NCBI GenBank assembly: GCA_001970955.1
Contig: MPUH01000075.1
Location: 1-64,000, forward strand
Direction: 5' to 3'
Origin: Stentor coeruleus
Taxonomy: Eukaryota > Ciliophora > Heterotrichea > Heterotrichida > Stentoridae
DNA: 64,000 bases
Positions 1 to 10,915 of the stretch are shown here, one piece after another. Position 1 is the stretch's first letter. Every line of letters begins with the position of its first letter. Both the position numbers and the translations under genes were made by a program. The notes under the pieces are model-generated. The model was not told the DNA's origin, did no database searches, and saw only the letters and a program-made list of their open reading frames with translations.

Positions 1-711
1 AAAAGAACATATCAACTTTATATGCTTGAGTTGTCCAATAATAATATAAGTTTCTATGTATAAACAGAAAGTTTGAAATCTAAATTTTAATTTCGAGCTA
101 AGAACCAGAGAAAGTCGTGTAAAGAAAATAAAAAATAAAAAACTCAAAATTATACCGTAAGAATTGATCTTCTTCACTCCCATACATCGTGCTTTTGTTA
201 CTTAAAAATTGTGTCATCGCTTTTATGGTATCATGATTTATGAGACATTAAAGTACTGAAGGATATAAGTATAGTGAATTGTAGACTTAGATTCGAATTT
301 ATGAAAATTGCGTAATCTTTATAGAAAATACTTTGTATGAGCATCTATCACGTATTTGAAGCCCTAATACATTTAATTTACTGTAATATCTTATAATATA
401 AGATTTTAATAAAAATTTTTTAACACAGTTTATCATTTTTCTATAAATATATTTTACATAAAGTTTGTAATAGCATTTCAAGTGTGTACATTTATTTAAA
501 AAATCATTCATATCTTAAACTATATACCATCAATGTTTATAAAAGCATTTATTTCTTTAAACTATATACAATATTTAGTATAACTATAAAGTAAATTACA
601 GATTTATAATCTCAATAGTAATTTTTTAATATCAATTTAACCAAATCTATGATTAATTAAATTCAAAAGATTTTCACCGTTTTTAGATCATTTATAGTAA
701 TAAATAATTAA
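1..711. other. AT-rich flank, no convincing gene
   Basis: No family is recognisable here. A 70-codon ATG frame on the minus strand (299-511) is rich in K, Y and I and contains an in-frame 15-mer at 317-331 that fits the intron pattern, but nothing else supports it. The rest is stop-rich in all frames. Confidence 0.5.
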
Positions 712-1833
712 ATGAAAAACAATCAAAATTCTGTTCCCAAGCATAGATCACATTTACTTACTCCTTCAACAAACTGGTCATTCAATTCTTACAGCACTTT
801 TTCTCCAGTATCAATCATATCAAAACAAGTTGATAGCTATGAAACTTTTTATACAGAAAACATTCTAGACCTGACAATAGAAAGTGATCTCTTCAAAAAA
901 CACATTGATCTTTATTTCAAAATCGATGAAAAAAGCACAAAAATTAATGAAAGATGTATGGAATTGCTTATAAAACAAAATTCTGTGCATGATAAACTTA
1001 TAAGAACTCAAGAAAGAATTGCCTTTTTTAAAGAAGATAGCCCTTCATTGTCGCTTAGAATTTTGCAAGAAGAAGGAAATTTGGAAAACTTTGAAAGAGA
1101 TATGAAAAAATATGAAGCGCATGTGAGGGAAATTGAAGAGATGGCTTCAATGGAAAAGAGAAATTTTAGAAATACTGAGAATGAAGTTAAAACTGTAAAT
1201 AAAAGCTTCAAAGATAGTGAGATGATGGATAAAGAGTTAAACTATTTTGATAAAGTCACACTGAAGCTAAAATTAACTCTACAGGAGTTAAAAGGAAAGA
1301 AGCAAGAATTGACAGAGCATTATAAACTCTTGACAAAATCAAAAATGAATTTCAGGCATTTTAAAGCTGAAGTGGACAAGGAAAAGAAAGATATTGAAAG
1401 TTTAAGACTAAAAACTGAAAGAAGCCAGAAAAGTATTGAAGATCAAAGAGAGAAAACACAAAAAATACAGGAAGAGTATCTCTTAGCAGAGATGCGTAAC
1501 ACAGAAGTTCAGCATGAAATGAAAGAGATAATGAAAAAATTCACAGAAATCAGTCATAATAACGAAATAAGAAAACAGTGGTTGCAAGACTATGAGCAAA
1601 AAATAAATTCAAAAGAAGCTCTAAATCGAATTTTAGTCAAAAATTTAGAAGAAAAATCTCAAAAAAATCTGTACATGTCTAATGAACTTTCAAAATCCAG
1701 TGTTGAGTTGGACAGAAAAGAAGCTGAACTTGAAATAATAGAAAATAACTTGAAAAATACTGAAAAAACTTTTAAATCTCAATTGAAAACACTTTTGAAA
1801 TCTAAAAAGCGCTTAAAAAATTTAAAAAACTAA
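712..1833 (+). CDS. Coiled-coil protein, unknown function
   Basis: I do not recognise a family. The 373-residue product has a Ser/Asn-rich head (about residues 1-50) and then almost continuous heptad-like K/E/L-rich sequence to the C-terminus, so it should be a long parallel or antiparallel coiled coil. There is no signal peptide, membrane segment or catalytic motif. The ATG is the first in frame after an AT-rich leader with many stops. The gene ends in TAA just inside a 65-bp duplication that surrounds an N at 1881; the duplicated piece begins in the last codons, so the C-terminus itself is intact. Coiled-coil genes of this sort are abundant in ciliates and often cortical or axonemal, but nothing here fixes that role. 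Confidence 0.8.
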   Translation: MKNNQNSVPKHRSHLLTPSTNWSFNSYSTFSPVSIISKQVDSYETFYTENILDLTIESDLFKKHIDLYFKIDEKSTKINERCMELLIKQNSVHDKLIRTQERIAFFKEDSPSLSLRILQEEGNLENFERDMKKYEAHVREIEEMASMEKRNFRNTENEVKTVNKSFKDSEMMDKELNYFDKVTLKLKLTLQELKGKKQELTEHYKLLTKSKMNFRHFKAEVDKEKKDIESLRLKTERSQKSIEDQREKTQKIQEEYLLAEMRNTEVQHEMKEIMKKFTEISHNNEIRKQWLQDYEQKINSKEALNRILVKNLEEKSQKNLYMSNELSKSSVELDRKEAELEIIENNLKNTEKTFKSQLKTLLKSKKRLKNLKN

Positions 1834-1946
1834 CTATCTTTCTAAATATTATAATAAAAATGACTACACGATAAGCTTGGNAAAAATTTAAAAAACTAAC
1901 TATCTTTCTAAATATTATAATAAAAATGACTACACGATAAGCTTGG
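1816..1946. repeat. 65-bp direct duplication around N (assembly join)
   Basis: Bases 1816-1880 and 1882-1946 are identical, separated by a single N at 1881. This is the pattern expected when two contigs with overlapping ends are joined without merging the overlap. It covers the last few codons and the 3' flank of the coiled-coil gene. Confidence 0.85.
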
Positions 1947-4297
1947 TTTTTGGAATATTTATGTTTATATTTCATATTATATGGTAATTTATCATTCGAA
2001 CTTTATAATTACTAATTAATCCAAAATATAATCTTTACCTAACATCCTTAATAAAAGAGAAGTAAAGCCATTTGAAATTCTTTTTCTATTCAATCTTTAA
2101 AACTAGTAAGCTATACTAGACTAATAAGGCCATAAATATAAAAAATAAACTATCCAGAGACAATTTCAGTGCATCATTAAAAATCGGTCCTAAAGCTAAA
2201 CTTCATATTTTTATAAAATTAATATTATGCTGAATAATAGCATATATCCTATTCTGCGAATTGTAATCAAAAATAAGTTAGATTTAAAACAATAATCGTA
2301 AACTAATTTTTTTTATCCATTCTTAATGTTGCTTAAAAAACCTAAAATTTTATTTAGAGGTATTTATAATAGGTGAAAATATTCACGCTTCAATTTAAAG
2401 CATATACTGCAATATATTATGAGTCAAAGTTAACCGAATTAAGATTAATTAGTTTAGCAATAATTTAAACTAATATTAACATATAAATGGTACAAACTCA
2501 TAATAAAATATATAAGAATTAGAATTCAAGGTTAAAAATAAGAATGACAAAAAATGCCTATTATATATTATGATAATACATTCTTAATTTTATGCAGAAA
2601 ATATTGATGATATCATTTTTTCATTATATATTTGGCTTCAGTTTGTATAATGTTAATAAATATACCCGTTTAAAGATATTTAAAATATCAATATTTAATA
2701 TTAAATTGCAATCTTTATCATTGTATTCGCTTCTATAGCATTTACAAATTTATTATATCAAGCAATGCACATTTTATTTCAATAGAGATTATAAGCAAAA
2801 AGATGAGATAGAGTAAAGAGCATTATTAAATTTATTTGCTGATAAAAATCTTTTTTTAAAGACAGTGATTTATTAATTTTTCTTATGCCTGGCACCTCAA
2901 AGAAAGAAAATAAACCATTATTTAATTGCTATCAAAATTCAGATTTTACTTGAATATAATTTCATATGAAAGAAGATATTTTTTTTAATCCACTATACTT
3001 CATACTAATTCAACCAAAATATACCTTCATCCCATTCTCTAAATTATTAAAGCCTCATCTCTCAATATTAATCATATTTTTTCTTCAATTGAATCTCTAC
3101 AACTCAATCTAATTAACTCAATTTTCGAAGATCATTACTTGAAACTTTATGTATTTTTGACTTTCCTTATATATAACTAATCCAAACATTAAAAGTGTAT
3201 TAGAATTCCATCCTCATAGTCAAAACTCTTCTTTGACAAAACTTATAAATTCTTATTAATCTCTTAATAGTTATTAACATTAATTAGGAATTTATCGCTT
3301 GATAATTTTATTCTTTTATAGTATATTTTTATAATGAAGTTTTTATTTCTCTGTCAATCTTCATTATTTCTTGTTTTTGTGTATTTCTCTGAGTGTTTTT
3401 TCAGTAAAAAATCTAATTTGTTTACGGAGAATAAATTCTAATATTTGATGTTAAAATTAGTGAATTTTGTACTTTTTAAATTAACTTTATGTTGTTGTTA
3501 GTTTTGTTAATAATATATTGAAATTGGTTTTATCATGTCCTTAAAACATTGATTATGATGCCTTTTTCTGTGCATATATTCGCCAAAATGAACTTTTATT
3601 ATATCTGAATTGAATAATCTAGTTCCTTTTTTCTAAACTCCCTTTTAAAAGCAGGAAAATGATTTTATACTTTGAATGTGTGCTTCAAGATTTATGAAAT
3701 TTATACTGTAATTATCTTTTTATGATCTTCAAATTATAATCAGGACAAATAGTAGGTCCTGGGTTAATTTTTATTCTAATGACATCAATAAATGTACCTT
3801 GATCCTGATTTTAACTATTTCCGTGAATATTTTTACAGCGATAATAGTTTTTATTAGTATTAAACATTGTCGTGCTATTGAATTTTGCACAAATTGGATC
3901 TTCATTCAAGAGATTTTTACCTTTTGTGGCTAAATTCGATTTTTTGCCTATTTTTTCAAATTTTTCATCCTGTAAAAGATAATGCATTAATGAAAAAATT
4001 TTGGTTATTTCATTCGCATATTTTCGATTTATTTTCTATTTCGTATCTTTCAGCTTTTTATTCCTTGCATTCTTCAATAATATGCATTTCCAATGTTAAC
4101 AGTAAATATATTTTGATTGATGATTTGATTTCTTAAGTATTTGCAATCTCTTAATAATTATATTTATCACCTTCTTACAAAATTCATCTTTTCTTAAACA
4201 TCTCAGCTTACTAAGCATTCTATTTATAGTTAAGGACATATTAGAAAGAATATGTGGTATAAAAAGCACAAATTTTAGGATTAATAATAACCTAGAA
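1947..4297. other. Long intergenic stretch, nothing recognised
   Basis: About 2.3 kb without a supported gene, unusually long for this window. All frames are broken. A 15-mer fitting the intron pattern occurs near 2262, but joining its flanks gives only about 17 residues. Bases near 3290-3430 resemble a stretch near 29244-29380. An 83-codon frame at 3885 starts with TTG and looks like chance. The last 150 bases contain the importin leader. Confidence 0.5.
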
Positions 4298-7200
4298 ATG
4301 GAGTACCCTGCCTCGCCAAACCCCGAGCAGCTTGCTTTACTTCTAGGACAAGTAATATCAGGGCAAAATTCACAGGATCTCGAAAAGTACTTCAAAAGGT
4401 ACCTAAAACTGAGCCAATGCGTTCCAGACCTTATGCAACAAATGATGCAGAACCCAGTTCCCAATGTCAGACAGCTAGCCAGTGTTCTTTTACGTAAAAG
4501 AATCATGAAGCATTGGAAAGCTTTAACCCCTGAAGTCCAAGGCGAAGTCAAAAAAGCCTTGATCGATCGGATCACAAATGAGCCAGAGAACTTAGTCCGC
4601 AAAAATGTGGCAAGTCTTACCGCAGCTCTAGCCAGTAACATTCTCGCTGAATGGCCTGAGCTACTCGCTTTCATTGGTACCTGCACCGAATGTCAGATTG
4701 TCGCAGCTAAAGAAATAGGCCTTTATTTACTAGCTGAGCTCCTAGAAAACCCTGATGTCTGCAACATCTTAAAACCTCATCAAGAGAAACTTACCCTACT
4801 CTTTGCATCATCTTTAGACGACGCTTCCAGCCGTGATATCAGAAAATATGCTCTTAAAGCATTAGGTAATCACGCTTTAAACTCAGAAGAAGAAACCCCA
4901 ACAAACTATATTCTAACCCTAATCCCAAAGATTGCCAATGTACTCTCAGAATGTGTCGACAACTTAGACGAAGAACTCATTGTCAGTGCTTTCGAAGTCT
5001 TTGACAGTCTTATAGACTCAGGTCAGGACATCACAAGCAATATTGAGCTTCTTATTAGAATTGGTTTAGAAAAAGTTGGAGCTAACTCAAAACTTCAGTT
5101 ATCAACACGTGAATGCGCTTTGGACTTTTTAGAAACCATTGCTGATATGAAGCCAAAGATTTTAACATCTTCACCTGAGATGGTTAGGTATCTCCTTACA
5201 AACATATTTACTATTGCCACAGAAATTGACGATAATGGTGATGAACCAACATGTGTCGATATGGCTATGAGGCTTTTAGATACTCTTGCTTTAACTCTTC
5301 CTAACAAAACAGTCTACCCTCATGTTTTTGAACTTTCCTCTCATCTTAGAGCCAATCCTCAAGCTAGAATGCGTAAAATTGGTGTTCTTGCCCTTGGTGT
5401 TATTGCTGAAGGATGTGCTGATTACGTCAAACAAGATCTGGCAAATGTTGTAAATATATTATTACAAGGACTACAAGATCCTGATGTTGCTGTTAGAGAA
5501 GGAGCTGGATTAAGTATGGGCTACTGTGCTGAGCATTTAAAACCAGATATTCTCGATCTTCATTCTATAATCTTACCCCAGCTACTTAATTTACTAGACT
5601 TTAACAACATCAAAGTTAAGCAAAAAGCTTTATATGCTATTGATATATTCTGTGAATATTTCGATGATGATATTGAACAGTATCTCCCTACCCTTGTGAA
5701 TAAACTTATGTTTCTTACTGTTAACGAAAGTGATAGCAAGGTTAAAGAAATGGCCGTCTCAGCATTGACCTCAGCAATATCTTCAGCCGAACTAAAAATC
5801 GTCCCTTACTTCCTTCCAATAGTCAGACTTTTAGGAGACATTCTCCAAGCTGCAGATAAAGAAATGAATCTCAAAGCTATGTCTTTGCAGTGTCTTGGAA
5901 CTTTGGCTTCATCATCAACAATTGAATTATTTACCCCTTATATTGCTGATAGTGTTAATGTTGCTTTTGCTTTCTTGTCTGGTGAAGTTCTTGAACAAAG
6001 AGAAGCAGGTTTTGCTTTCTTTTACTCATTATCCAAACTCCTTAAAGTTCAGATTGAGCCTTATGCTGACAGAATTATTGCTGAAGCTTTGAAATCTTGT
6101 GAGGCCCAAGAAGGGACAAAAATTGAAGTTGTCAATGAGGACAATGACGATAGTGATGATGAAGAGGCTGAATCAGTTTATAAAGTCCGCACCGTATTCT
6201 TAGATGAGAAAACAGCAGCATTGCATACACTTGGCAACCTTGCTATAGCATGCCCTGGGAAAGTTTTAGCCAGCATGCAAAGAATCGAAGCCAATCTTGA
6301 CGTTCTTTTCGACTATTTCCACGAGAACATCAGAATGCAATGCGTGACAACAGCTCAACAATTAGTTGAAGGACTTTCTCAACTTCCAGGAGGCATTCAG
6401 AATATTCATGATTACTGGTATATGAAAGTGATTCATAATTATATGGAAATGCTCGTTGAAGATGAATCCAAAGAAGTTGTTATTAGAGTCTTAGAAGCCA
6501 TTGAAGAACTACTTAAGAAAATTGGTACAGTTTTGATACCTGATAATACTATGCCTTTACTTATTGATCAATTCGTCGTTCTTTTAGATGAAGGTGCAGC
6601 TTGTCAAAAACAAGGTGATGAAACTGAAGGTGATCATGATGAGTCCCTTATGGGAGACTTTTGTGATACTCTTATGCAGATGGCTAAAGACTGGAAAGAA
6701 GCTTTTTCAATGCACTTTGAGAAACTCCTTCCTGGAATTGAGAAATTCACAAGGTCTGAGAGAAACATGAGAGACAGGATTTTGTTTACTGGATTATTGG
6801 CTGATACTCTAAAGCATATGCCTTCAGTAGCTACTAAATATGCTATGAATTTCGCTGTACTTGTTGAAAGAAATTTAGGTGGTGATGATGCTTCTATATA
6901 CAGAAATACACTTTATTATTTAGGAGTTTTATGTGAAGCTGCCCCAGTATTAAGTTCAGAATACAACAAATTTTTACAGCTTCTTCAGCCTTTCTTCACT
7001 AATACTTTTGAGCCTGCTACAGTTGACAATGCTGTTGCTGCTGTTTGCAGAATGATTATTACTAATCCTGCCTCTATTCCTCTTGAAAGTGTCTTGCCTG
7101 TCTTATACTCCAAACTTCCTTTGAAAGATGACTTTGATGAGTTCAAGACTGTTATAAGGCTTATAGTGTTCTTGTATTCTAATCCTGGTCTTAACTTATC

Positions 7201-7402
7201 TGTTTATAATGAATTATCTTTGAAACTACTTATTGAAGCTGTTATTGTAGACTCAAATGATACTGATAAGTACAAAATCGACACTGATACCAGAGATAAA
7301 GCCAAAGCTTTGATTCACAGTTTTAAGGGCCAGCCACTGTTAGAGAACTTGATTGCCGCACTTGCCCCTGAAAGCCAAAACGTCTTAATTAAGATTTTAT
7401 AG
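4298..7402 (+). CDS. Importin-beta family karyopherin (importin-4/Kap123-like)
   Basis: A nuclear transport receptor that would carry cargo through nuclear pores under Ran control. The 1034-residue length is right for the family (about 1000-1100). The whole protein reads as tandem HEAT repeats. The N-terminus has the family motif with NVRQLASVLLRKRI followed by HWKALTP (about residues 55-75), which resembles importin-4 and yeast Kap123 (import of ribosomal proteins and histones H3/H4). An acidic insertion (DNDDSDDEEAE, about residue 610) interrupts the HEAT array, as acidic loops do in importin beta. The ATG is the first in frame; no intron is needed. The PUS7 gene follows on the same strand after only 25 bp. 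Subfamily choice (IPO4 versus IPO5/RANBP6) rests on the N-terminal motif and is less sure than the family. Confidence 0.9.
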   Translation: MEYPASPNPEQLALLLGQVISGQNSQDLEKYFKRYLKLSQCVPDLMQQMMQNPVPNVRQLASVLLRKRIMKHWKALTPEVQGEVKKALIDRITNEPENLVRKNVASLTAALASNILAEWPELLAFIGTCTECQIVAAKEIGLYLLAELLENPDVCNILKPHQEKLTLLFASSLDDASSRDIRKYALKALGNHALNSEEETPTNYILTLIPKIANVLSECVDNLDEELIVSAFEVFDSLIDSGQDITSNIELLIRIGLEKVGANSKLQLSTRECALDFLETIADMKPKILTSSPEMVRYLLTNIFTIATEIDDNGDEPTCVDMAMRLLDTLALTLPNKTVYPHVFELSSHLRANPQARMRKIGVLALGVIAEGCADYVKQDLANVVNILLQGLQDPDVAVREGAGLSMGYCAEHLKPDILDLHSIILPQLLNLLDFNNIKVKQKALYAIDIFCEYFDDDIEQYLPTLVNKLMFLTVNESDSKVKEMAVSALTSAISSAELKIVPYFLPIVRLLGDILQAADKEMNLKAMSLQCLGTLASSSTIELFTPYIADSVNVAFAFLSGEVLEQREAGFAFFYSLSKLLKVQIEPYADRIIAEALKSCEAQEGTKIEVVNEDNDDSDDEEAESVYKVRTVFLDEKTAALHTLGNLAIACPGKVLASMQRIEANLDVLFDYFHENIRMQCVTTAQQLVEGLSQLPGGIQNIHDYWYMKVIHNYMEMLVEDESKEVVIRVLEAIEELLKKIGTVLIPDNTMPLLIDQFVVLLDEGAACQKQGDETEGDHDESLMGDFCDTLMQMAKDWKEAFSMHFEKLLPGIEKFTRSERNMRDRILFTGLLADTLKHMPSVATKYAMNFAVLVERNLGGDDASIYRNTLYYLGVLCEAAPVLSSEYNKFLQLLQPFFTNTFEPATVDNAVAAVCRMIITNPASIPLESVLPVLYSKLPLKDDFDEFKTVIRLIVFLYSNPGLNLSVYNELSLKLLIEAVIVDSNDTDKYKIDTDTRDKAKALIHSFKGQPLLENLIAALAPESQNVLIKIL

Positions 7403-7427
7403 GCATAAACTATAGTTAGAAATATAA

Positions 7428-9107
7428 ATGGCTAGTCTTGTTGGGATCACAGAATTTCTAACTGAGACTAGAAGGATTGGAGGCAGGCTTAAGGAAAAAT
7501 GCTCAGACTTTGTTGTCAAAGAAATTGACTTGAAAGGATGCATTGCTGAGATTACTGGGAAGGTGTTTATTAAAAAAGAGGAAGAAAAGGTAGAGATAAA
7601 AGAGATTAGTGAAGAGAATGCTAAGAAAATCAATGAAAAGATTGGTCAAGAACTTGGTGATAAGATACTAGCACTGGCACAGAGAATTAGTGGAGGAGAG
7701 TATGAAAGTATATTAGAAATTCCATCACCTGATGATAAGGAGGAAAGGACTAAGATACATTTTACTATAAAAGAATTTGCTCCTATGCTTACTAGCTGTA
7801 CTGAAAAAGCTAATAATATTATCCGCATATATAGTAGCAAATTGGCTCAGAGCTTTAACAAAAGACAAAAACTTAATTTGGACTCGAGAGGAGCTAAAAA
7901 AACTCCATCTAAATACATACAATTTACTTTGAATAAACAAAATTTAGATACAGCTAAAGCGTTGAAAATTCTTGGTAAAGCAACTGGGATTAAAGATAAA
8001 AGCTTTGGCATAGCAGGGAATAAAGACAAAAAAGCTTTAACAAGTCAGAATATCACTGCTTTTGCTAACTACCTTGATAAACTCCAACACGCCAAACTAC
8101 CAGAAAACATGCAAATTGGGGATTTTAAATACTCAGATACTGAGCTTAAAATCGGTGATCTCAAAGGTAATCGCTTCGAAATAATAATCCGCCACCTGAC
8201 TTGTCAAGATGAATCGCATATCAGTCAACTTATCGAAACTCTTAAGGTTAAAGGGTTTGTAAACTATTTTGGCTTACAGCGTTTTGGAAATTCAGTTGAA
8301 AACGCGACTCATACAATCGGTTTGGCTATCTTAACAAAAAATTACCAAAAAGCTGTTGATATAATCCTTGGGCCTAGGTCTGTGAAAAATGAAGATGAAA
8401 ACCGGGCAAGGGTAAATTGGATTGCCTATCATGATGTAGACAGAGCATTACAAGAGTTTCCTATTTTCTGTGTAAAAAACATATAGAATATTGAAAGAAC
8501 AATACTTGAAGGTATGAGAAAAGCTGGAAGTAGCAATGCAGTGCTTAATGGTTTTATGGCATTAACAAGGAACTCACGTATGTTATATGCTCATGCTTAT
8601 CAATCATATGTATGGAACCAAGTAACTTCTTTTCGTTTACAAATGAGCCAGGAAACTTGTAAGTATTATAAAGTGGCTGGGGATCTTATACAAGATTTGC
8701 AAGACCATGTGGCTTATCTTACTGAAGAAAACAAGAAAAATTACACAATTCATGATGTTGTTTTGCCTCTTCCAGGATCAAAAATATTGTATTTTTTATT
8801 AAGATTCCCAACTAATGATGCGGCTTCGGTATATACAAAAGTACTAAGTCAAGATGGGATTTCATTACAAACTTTTAATGAGCTGCAAAAGTAATTTTCA
8901 GATAGAGAAATGGCTTTGACTGGAAGTTATAGAAAAATTGTTGTCAAGCCGGAAAATTTAACTTGGGAGACAGTGAAGTTAAAAGAAAATAATGTCGATG
9001 AGGATTCAACAGATTTTGGAGTTAAGGTGGCCTTTGATTTACCATCTTCATCTTATGCAACGGTATGCTTGAGAGAGATCATGGGAGAGGAATATATTGA
9101 CAATTAA
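7428..9107 (+). CDS. PUS7/TruD-family tRNA pseudouridine synthase, two introns
   Basis: Converts uridine to pseudouridine in tRNA and other RNAs (TruD/PUS7 family). Three exons are joined by removing 15-nt introns at 8472-8486 and 8891-8905, giving 549 residues, close to eukaryotic PUS7 size. The catalytic signature GNKDKKALTSQ is near residue 200, with the Asp that attacks the base, and the second family motif NYFGLQRFGN lies near residue 280. Both introns begin GTA and end TAG, and each would otherwise end the frame, so the exon structure is well supported. The downstream exon carries the family C-terminal region (AHAYQSYVWN, then GSYRK). The start ATG is 25 bp after the importin stop on the same strand. 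Nothing essential appears missing. Confidence 0.93.
8472..8486 (+). other. 15-nt intron (PUS7 intron 1)
   Basis: gtaaaaaacatatag. It starts GTA, has A at position 10 and ends TAG. Removing it joins the two open frames and avoids an in-frame TAG. The same 15-mer is used as the intron at 46960-46974. Confidence 0.93.
8891..8905 (+). other. 15-nt intron (PUS7 intron 2)
   Basis: gtaattttcagatag. A at position 10, TAG end. Splicing joins ...LQK to the EMALTGSYRK part expected of TruD proteins. Confidence 0.93.
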
Positions 9108-9322
9108 GTAATAGGGAAATATGTTGATAAAATTTAGAAGCATGGTTTTTATAATTTTAAAGGTATTTAGAATTAGTAGCAATTTATAAAGATTTTATAA
9201 ATTTGTTATATGCACTACATTAGGATATATAAATGTCGGAATTATGTTTTTGCAAAAAATGAACAGATTTGTTTGTGTTTTAGATGAGTTTTTATTGAAA
9301 AATAGTTAAAATAATATTCATG

Positions 9323-9781
9323 TTATTTAAGGGACTGAAATGCAATAACTCCTTGGTATTCATGGTCTGGCTCGCTTTGTACTCTAATTGGGCTTTTATT
9401 GATTTCAGGCAAATCTAGGATATTTATGCTAATCCGTTTGTCTGAACTGTGTTTTTTCATTCTGCGTTCATTTTTTGAGTTACTTTTCTGGCTATCAGGA
9501 GTTCTTCTTGCTTCTCTATCCCTCGTTATCACATCTGGAAATTCAAAATTTTTATCCTTCGCTATCCTTGGGGTTAGTGAAAATGGGGAATTTGTGGCAC
9601 TGTGAGCTTTATGGATCGATGGAAAAGTAGTTTGAGGTGCTTGCAAAAGATCAACTGCAGCATTTTCAGGTATTCGCAGCATACATCTAGGAGAATCTTT
9701 AGAAGAAGGAGGAAGTGATTTGAAAATAATTAGCTTTGTTTGGGCATTCTGCTGCTCTTCAGGAGAATTATGATTTTGCAT
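9323..9781 (-). CDS. Small Ser/Pro-rich unknown protein
   Basis: 152 residues with no family I recognise. It is polar and probably disordered, rich in Ser, Pro, Asn and Lys, with several SP/TP dipeptides (SPRC, NSPFSLTP, RRTPDS, NKSPIR) that could be phosphorylation sites. There is no membrane segment. It starts with ATG 39 bp downstream of the CK1-like kinase gene stop, same strand, and converges on the PUS7 gene (215 bp between stops). Its lower A+T and unbroken frame against a stop-rich background support it as real. Confidence 0.65.
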   Translation of the reverse strand: MQNHNSPEEQQNAQTKLIIFKSLPPSSKDSPRCMLRIPENAAVDLLQAPQTTFPSIHKAHSATNSPFSLTPRIAKDKNFEFPDVITRDREARRTPDSQKSNSKNERRMKKHSSDKRISINILDLPEINKSPIRVQSEPDHEYQGVIAFQSLK

Positions 9782-9820
9782 TTATAATATGCTTACTAAT
9801 TATAAAACATTATTGCCTTT

Positions 9821-10915
9821 CTAAAACACACAACAAGAAATATCTGTGTTTATTTTCAAAGAGTCAGCTGTCGGTGCTTCTGATATAAACTTCCTTTTCA
9901 TAGGTTTTTGTCTTTTTTTGAACTCAGGATACTTATTCGTCACTTGAGTTGCAGACATATCATTTGCTTCTAGATCATCTCCAATTAAAGCTACAACACT
10001 TTTATGCCGTTTTCTACATGAATGATTAGTTTGAGTTTTGTTTTTAACTGAGTTATTCCTTTTAAGATTCCAAGATATTCTATATAAAGGATTTTTAATA
10101 TTTTTTTTGTATTCTCCTAATAAACCTTGTATATAAGCATAATCAGGTTTTTGTTCAAATTCAAGTGACCTGACATAAGTGAAAATTTTACTTAGAGAAA
10201 CTTCATTACCGTAAAGTTCATGTGGTTTTATTGAGAGCTTCATCTTTTTAATTGCAGCTTCATTTTGTGTTGCTTGACTAATCCTCCAAGGTAGATCTCC
10301 TGTTAAAAAGTACGCTAATATATAACAATAAGATTCTAAATCATCCCTTCTTGATTGCTGGAATCCAAGATGTGCATTAAGAGATGCATAATTAAATGTT
10401 CCAGCAAATGGCCTCCTTTCACTAAATGGGATATGCTTTCCATTACGACTTTCAAAAAGTTTTGATAGCCCATAGTCAATTAAATATATTTTTTTATGCT
10501 TTGGTCCACCTAGTACTAACTGATGCGGCTTTAGATCTCTGTGTATAACTGATTTACTATGAATAAACTCTAATCTTTGTAAAAGCTGTTCAGCTATAAT
10601 AATGAAATTCGATTCGCACATTATGTGGTTTTGGCTAATGAATTTGTCGTTGACACAAGATCCTAATAGCTCCATAACATAATGATTAGTGTTTTTTTCA
10701 CTCCATATCAAAGTTGGGATACCATCTCCACCTTGAAGTCTTGTAAGAATTTTAACCTCGTTTTTTAACTCATGAATGCCATTTCGATTTCTAATCAGCT
10801 TAATAGCGACAGGCTGGTTGGCTTCTTTATCAATTGCTTTATAGATCACTCCAAAATTTCCTTGTCCTAGGATTTTTTTCACAGAGAATCGCTCAGGAAT
10901 TAATGATAAGTCCAT
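9821..10915 (-). CDS. CK1-family protein kinase with atypical catalytic loop and CaaX-like end
   Basis: Serine/threonine kinase of the casein kinase 1 group, 364 residues. Visible motifs: glycine loop GQGNFG (about 16-21), VAIKLI with the ATP-binding Lys (about 38), HRDLKP (about 125), DYG instead of DFG (about 147), and the CK1 signature GTFNYASLNAHLG with SRRDDLES (about 170-195). Two oddities: the residue after HRDLKP-H that is normally the Mg-binding Asn is Gln, and the C-terminus is CCVF, which fits a prenylation CaaX box or a palmitoylated Cys pair, hinting at membrane attachment as for yeast Yck kinases. The tail (300-360) is basic. CK1 kinases usually have DFG and HRDxKPxN, so activity may be altered. 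Family assignment is firm; activity and lipidation are inference. Confidence 0.9.
   Translation of the reverse strand: MDLSLIPERFSVKKILGQGNFGVIYKAIDKEANQPVAIKLIRNRNGIHELKNEVKILTRLQGGDGIPTLIWSEKNTNHYVMELLGSCVNDKFISQNHIMCESNFIIIAEQLLQRLEFIHSKSVIHRDLKPHQLVLGGPKHKKIYLIDYGLSKLFESRNGKHIPFSERRPFAGTFNYASLNAHLGFQQSRRDDLESYCYILAYFLTGDLPWRISQATQNEAAIKKMKLSIKPHELYGNEVSLSKIFTYVRSLEFEQKPDYAYIQGLLGEYKKNIKNPLYRISWNLKRNNSVKNKTQTNHSCRKRHKSVVALIGDDLEANDMSATQVTNKYPEFKKRQKPMKRKFISEAPTADSLKINTDISCCVF

Noticed and set aside
3885-4136. 83-codon plus-strand frame
   Set aside because: Starts with TTG, Phe/Ser/Leu-rich, no family, lies in the importin leader.
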